Source: Deltaproteobacteria bacterium
GTDB lineage: Bacteria > Desulfobacterota > Desulfarculia > Adiutricales > Adiutricaceae
NCBI GenBank assembly: GCA_031257955.1
Contig: JAIRNQ010000098.1
Span: 1 to 17,625, forward strand
Direction: 5' to 3'
DNA length: 17,625 nucleotides
Made by a program: the position numbers and the translations under genes
Part shown: positions 14,446 through 17,625 of the stretch, piece by piece
Layout: every line of letters begins with the position of its first letter
Position numbering within the stretch: the first letter of the stretch is position 1
The notes under the pieces: generated by a model
What the model was told of the DNA's origin: nothing
Databases searched by the model: none
What the model saw: the letters and a program-made list of their open reading frames with translations, nothing else

Positions 14446-14983
14446 TGACCCGGGTAACCCACCCAAGTCCCCTGGCTGGGGACCGCGAAAACATCTCCGG
14501 CTTTGCCCTTGGCTTGGCCGAAGCTTGGCTCACGGCCGACGCCGAGCCGCTGGCCGCGCCGACTTCTACCCCCTTCCCCAGAGGCTCATAAACGGGTCTA
14601 GAAGGCCCGCCACCGCGTTTTAAGATTTCCCGGCTAAGGAAGTAGCTGGAAACGCCAAAATCGCGCGTAAGGCGATGTGGGACCGATTACGGGCTTATAT
14701 CTTTGGGCCGGCCCTGACCCGGGTAACCCACCCAAGTCCCCTGGCTGGGGACCGCAAAAACATCGCCGGCTTTACCCTTGGCCAGGCCGAAGCTTGGCTC
14801 ACGGCCGACGCCGAGCCGCTGGCCGCGCCGACTTCGACCTCCTTCCCCAGAGGCCCATAAACGGGTCTAGCAGGCCCGCCACCGCGTTTTAAGATTTTCC
14901 GGGCACGATGGGGGCTGGAAAGGCCAAAATCGCGCGTAGGGCGACCTGGGACCGATTACTGCCCTATACCGAAAATGGATTGT
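14446..14983 (+). repeat. Tandem 269-bp direct duplication
   Basis: Two adjacent copies start with TGACCCGGGTAACCCACCC at 14446 and 14715. They stay about 90% alike by eye through GAAGCTTGGCTCACGGCCG, ACGGGTCTAG, CCGCCACCGCGTTTTAAGAT and GGGACCGATTAC, then diverge. In one frame both encode GF(A/T)LG(L/Q)AEAWLTADAEP, a string resembling the N-terminal helix of RlmN-type radical SAM rRNA methyltransferases (usual form L-L-EAWL----GEP), but frames shift or stop soon after. So each copy may hold a decayed gene start, or simply be a non-coding repeat. Confidence 0.85.
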
Positions 14984-15121
14984 CTGGCGCGGGGAACCGG
15001 CAAGGGGGTTGGAGAGCGTAAGAGGGTTCGCCTTCCCGTCGGAAGGCCGGCCATGTCGATTTGAAGAGGGCGTTTCGTCCATGGCCATAATGGGCGAGAC
15101 TGCCGGATAGGGGGTAAAGGC

Positions 15122-15997
15122 TTGGAACTTCGGGTTTTGCGGTATTTTTTAGCGGTAGCCAGGGAAAATAACTTCACCAAGGCCGCCGAGCTTTTGCGGG
15201 TGACCCAACCGACGCTGTCGCGGCAAATCGGCCAGCTTGAAGAGGAGCTTGGCGTAAAGCTTTTCAAGCGTAGCAACCACGGCATTAATCTGACCGAGGA
15301 AGGTACTCTCTTGCGTAGCCGGGCGAGGGAAATAGTCGCCCTGGTCGATAAAACTCAGAACGAACTCACCGCCGGCGGGGAAAGGCTTTCTGGGGAAATA
15401 GCCATTGGAAGCGGCGAACTGCGATCCGTCGCCGGCCTATCCGATTCGCTGGCAACATTTAGGGAGAAGCACCCGGGGGTAAGGTTAGAAATATTTAGCG
15501 GCAACGCCGATGACGTCAAGGATCGCCTGGACAAGGGTTTGCTCGATTTTGGGTTGTTGCTGGAACCCGTTGACGTGGGGAAGTATGAGTATCTTAGACT
15601 ACCTGGCTCTGAAATTTGGGGAGTTTTGACGCCAAAGGATTCCCTATGGGCGGAAAAGAAGGGCATTGAGCCGGAAGACCTAGTTGGGCAGCCTTTATTT
15701 TTCCCTAACCGTCCCGCCCTGGAAGGGCCCCTCGCAAACTGGTTCGGCGATATGTATGATTCGCTAAATATCGTCGCGGGTTTTAACTTAATCTATAACG
15801 TCGCTATCATGGCCCAGCGAAAAATGGGCCTAGTCGTCTGCATTAAGTTGGACGCCGTATATGAAAACCTCACATTCGTCCCCTTAAAACCTAAATTGGA
15901 AGCCGGGTCCCTTTTGGTTTGGAAGAAGAACCAAACCGGATCAAGGGCGTCGAAGGCCTTTCTTGAGCACACCAGAAATAACTTAAAAGCATTATAA
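15122..15997 (+). CDS. LysR-type transcriptional regulator
   Basis: This 291-residue protein has the LysR N-terminal winged helix: ELRVLRYFLAVARENNFTKAA (about 2-22), recognition helix region VTQPTLSRQIGQLEEELG (about 27-44) and KLFKRSNHGINLTEEG. The rest is the type 2 effector-binding domain, with the hinge near residues 85-95 and a typical LDFGLLLEP segment. The start is TTG: AGGGGG lies about 7 bases ahead and the protein begins exactly at the usual family N-terminus. The family usually controls a divergent or adjacent gene through an effector. Here no divergent gene is adjacent and the gene upstream is decayed repeat sequence, so the target is unclear; control of the nitrogenase-like operon 3.5 kb away is possible but unsupported. 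Confidence 0.92.
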   Translation: MELRVLRYFLAVARENNFTKAAELLRVTQPTLSRQIGQLEEELGVKLFKRSNHGINLTEEGTLLRSRAREIVALVDKTQNELTAGGERLSGEIAIGSGELRSVAGLSDSLATFREKHPGVRLEIFSGNADDVKDRLDKGLLDFGLLLEPVDVGKYEYLRLPGSEIWGVLTPKDSLWAEKKGIEPEDLVGQPLFFPNRPALEGPLANWFGDMYDSLNIVAGFNLIYNVAIMAQRKMGLVVCIKLDAVYENLTFVPLKPKLEAGSLLVWKKNQTGSRASKAFLEHTRNNLKAL

Positions 15998-16044
15998 TCG
16001 ATATGATCTAAGCATTAGACATATCTTAATCGCGGGCTTATGAT

Positions 16045-16077
16045 AAAGGCGTTCCATTCGGAGCGCTTTTATTTTGT
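16045..16077 (+). terminator. Rho-independent terminator after the LysR gene
   Basis: AAAGGCGTTCC and GGAGCGCTTTT pair over 11 positions (two G-T pairs) around the loop ATTC, followed by a T-rich TATTTTG. It lies 48 bases after the LysR stop codon and ends that transcript. Confidence 0.85.
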
Positions 16078-16343
16078 GGGTCACGAGGCGATAAGCCTCG
16101 GTCGGGGAGTTTTGTCCGCCCGCCTCGGAAGATAATGGCCCCGTATAGAATGACCCTCCACGGGAACCTTGGCCAACCGTGGCCAATCGTTTCCGGCTGG
16201 GGGCAAGCCAAGCGCCTTTGGGACAAACATGGGCGGCAGCCAAGCGAGAAAAACCGAGCCCTTTTGGAATGGGGCATAGAAAAACCAAGCCCTTTTACGT
16301 TGGTGCTTAATGTGAAGAGACTTATTGGGGATGGAGACCAAAA
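16078..16343. other. Intergenic leader of the SUMF1-like gene with a 19-base direct repeat
   Basis: No gene is supported here. AGAAAAACC(G/A)AGCCCTTTT occurs at 16247-16265 and 16278-16296 with one mismatch, starts 31 bp apart (about three helical turns), 48 bases before the next start codon. A clear promoter was not identified. Confidence 0.5.
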
Positions 16344-17525
16344 ATGAGGTTATTATGTAGGCTTGGAAGGCTATTATTAATGTCGTTATGGCTATCGGCG
16401 GCGACAGTGGCCCACGGCCAGTGGGTCTCGCCGACACCCAACGATTCCGGTAACCAGGGAGAGGGAACGAACGAAACGGAGGCGGACATGGCGACGATTC
16501 AGAATCATTTTGTATTAATCAAAGGAGGTTCTTTTCAAATGGGTAGTCCGAAAAATGAAGCCTGGCGGGGTGAAGACGAAAATAGTCACGAAGTTGCCGT
16601 TAGCGATTTCTATCTCAGCCGGTATGAAGTGACGCGGAAAGAATACCGGGAGATCATGGGCGCCGATCCATCGATATTTCCGGGCGACGATTCGCCGGCC
16701 GAGAACATAACCTGGTTTCAGGCGGTAGCGTTTTGCAACGCCATCAGCGCCAAAGAAGGGTTGGCGCCGGCTTATGTCATTGACGGCGATATGGTTACTT
16801 GGAACCGAGCCGCCAACGGTTATCGTTTGCCCACCGAAGCCGAGTGGGAGTACGCCTGTCGGGCCGGGACCACGACCCCGTTTAACACGGGCAATTCCAT
16901 TGGACCCGAAGAGGCAAACTATTATGGCCATTACCCATACGGCATCGAGGAAAACTATTTTTCGCAAGAGAACCTCGATACCAAGCCTGGACAATATCGA
17001 CAAAAGACTGTTAGGGTGGGCAGTTTTCCCGCAAACAAACTTAACCTTCACGATACCCATGGAAACGTGGGTGAGTGGGTTTGGGACTACTACGGCGATT
17101 ATGGCACCGTACCAGAGACCGACCCCGTTGGTCCTAGCGAGGGAGCTTTTCGGGTTTATCGCGGGGGAGGTTGGAACGACTTTGCCAAAAATCTTCGTTG
17201 CGCTTATAGGGCGACTATGCCTCCCGACAAAGCCGCGAACAATATAGGCCTGCGGTTGGCCAGAAACGCCGTGCCCGGGGCGGGTTTGGTGCCTGGCTTG
17301 GTGGTACCGGCAACGGCTACGGTGGGCGCGGCGACAGCTGGTTCGGCGAGAGATGGCTCGGGGAGCGATGACTCGGCCGGACAAAACGAAGGCGGAAAGC
17401 CAGGGGGAAAAATTTTGATCGCCTATTTTTCTTGGGGCGGCAATACCAGGGGAATCGCCGAGGCTATCCACAAAAATCTTCCAGGCGCGGATTTGTTCGA
17501 GTTAACCCCAATACTGTTCGGTTAA
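16344..17525 (+). CDS. Exported SUMF1-like protein with truncated C-terminal flavodoxin domain
   Basis: The 393-residue protein has a signal peptide (about 1-25, RLLCRLGRLLLMSLWLSAAT then AHGQ). Residues ~55-307 are a formylglycine-generating-enzyme/SUMF1-type domain: FVLIKGGSFQMGSP, YEVTRKEYREIMG, RLPTEAEWEYACRAGT, HGNVGEWVWD, VYRGGGW and NNIGLRLAR. The paired active-site cysteines of true FGE are not seen; the region reads GGGWNDFAKNLRCAYRA with one Cys, so sulfatase activation is unlikely. After an Ala/Gly/Ser-rich linker (~311-355), KILIAYFSWGGNTRGIAEAI is the start of a flavodoxin domain with its FMN phosphate loop, but the protein stops about 38 residues into it, far short of the ~140 needed. 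The ATG has GGAG 7 bases upstream. The truncation coincides with the start of a new genetic element. Confidence 0.88.
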   Translation: MRLLCRLGRLLLMSLWLSAATVAHGQWVSPTPNDSGNQGEGTNETEADMATIQNHFVLIKGGSFQMGSPKNEAWRGEDENSHEVAVSDFYLSRYEVTRKEYREIMGADPSIFPGDDSPAENITWFQAVAFCNAISAKEGLAPAYVIDGDMVTWNRAANGYRLPTEAEWEYACRAGTTTPFNTGNSIGPEEANYYGHYPYGIEENYFSQENLDTKPGQYRQKTVRVGSFPANKLNLHDTHGNVGEWVWDYYGDYGTVPETDPVGPSEGAFRVYRGGGWNDFAKNLRCAYRATMPPDKAANNIGLRLARNAVPGAGLVPGLVVPATATVGAATAGSARDGSGSDDSAGQNEGGKPGGKILIAYFSWGGNTRGIAEAIHKNLPGADLFELTPILFG

Positions 17526-17547
17526 TGTAGATTTTTTTTATTTTTGT

Positions 17548-17555
17548 GGTATAAT
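17548..17555 (+). promoter_or_regulatory. Extended -10 promoter for the gene at the right edge
   Basis: TGGTATAAT is an extended -10 (TG-N-TATAAT) about 50 bases ahead of the ATG at 17604. The -35 region is T-rich without a good hexamer, which extended -10 promoters tolerate. Confidence 0.55.
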
Positions 17556-17597
17556 CCAAAGCAAAGAGTTTTTAACTCCAGTGTACCTGCTTTGGAG
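17556..17597 (+). promoter_or_regulatory. Nested hairpins covering the ribosome binding site
   Basis: CCAAAGCA (17556-17563) pairs perfectly with TGCTTTGG (17588-17595). Inside, GAGTT (17566-17570) pairs with AACTC (17574-17578), and alternatively CTCCA (17576-17580) pairs with TGGAG (17593-17597), which contains the GGAG site of the next gene. Either fold would limit translation, as is known for transposase genes of the IS200 type. Confidence 0.55.
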
Positions 17598-17603
17598 AAC
17601 CAA

Positions 17604-17625
17604 ATGGCCAGAAATAGAAAAACCC
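17604..17625 (+). CDS. Start of an unidentified gene (partial, runs off the right edge)
   Basis: An ATG at 17604 follows TTTGGAGAACCAA, a well-spaced GGAG site, and opens MARNRKT before the window ends. Seven codons cannot be assigned. MAR-N-R starts are common in small Y1/REP-associated transposases and the hairpin and promoter ahead of it would fit a mobile element inserted into the flavodoxin coding region, but this is an inference. Confidence 0.45.

Noticed and set aside
16515..17471. Minus-strand 318-residue open frame
   Set aside because: It is antisense to the SUMF1-like gene, which has a signal peptide, ribosome site and many family motifs; the antisense product has none.

Overview
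The window is dominated by one co-directional minus-strand gene block of about 11.5 kb that joins a nitrogenase-like reductase to an ABC importer. In transcription order (right to left) it holds a NifD-like subunit, a NifK-like subunit, an ABC permease, four tandem paralogous substrate-binding lipoproteins, an ABC ATPase, a NifH-like reductase and a second ABC permease cut by the left window edge. The D-like subunit keeps the three P-cluster cysteine positions and the cofactor-ligand Cys and His positions of nitrogenase (Cys275 and His442 in Azotobacter numbering), but has no clear match to the catalytic His195. No nifB, nifE/N or other classical nif genes are visible. I read this as a nitrogenase-like enzyme acting on an imported small molecule rather than a N2-fixing system. 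Which substrate is unknown; the binding proteins resemble the SsuA/TauA/NrtA/NMT1 class, so an organosulfur or other small organic compound is a reasonable guess.

The gene block is rich in intergenic repeats: an ~81-86 bp imperfect duplication between nifH-like and the second permease, three ~62-bp tandem units between binding proteins 3 and 4, a chain of GCCC/GGGC palindromes between the K-like gene and the first permease, and three ~58-60 bp units in the leader. Further upstream is a pair of 19-bp operator-like repeats 22 bp apart.

From about 11.9 to 15.1 kb the sequence is mostly non-coding or decayed: a strong minus-strand terminator hairpin, a degenerate array of TGTCAA-bearing units, a broken FAD-linked oxidase C-terminus, one intact nucleoside 2-deoxyribosyltransferase-like gene (minus) with inverted repeats upstream, and a 269-bp tandem duplication. 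From 15.1 kb the plus strand carries a LysR-type regulator with a clear terminator, then an exported SUMF1-like protein whose C-terminal flavodoxin domain is cut short, followed by the start of a new gene with an extended -10 promoter and a hairpin covering its ribosome binding site.

The organism looks like an anaerobic bacterium of moderately high GC with many Cys-anchored lipoproteins, a LysR regulator and some TTG starts. A Desulfobacterota/deltaproteobacterium-like host is possible but this is a weak inference. The many repeats, pseudogene pieces and long non-coding stretches suggest a genome undergoing decay or repeat expansion.
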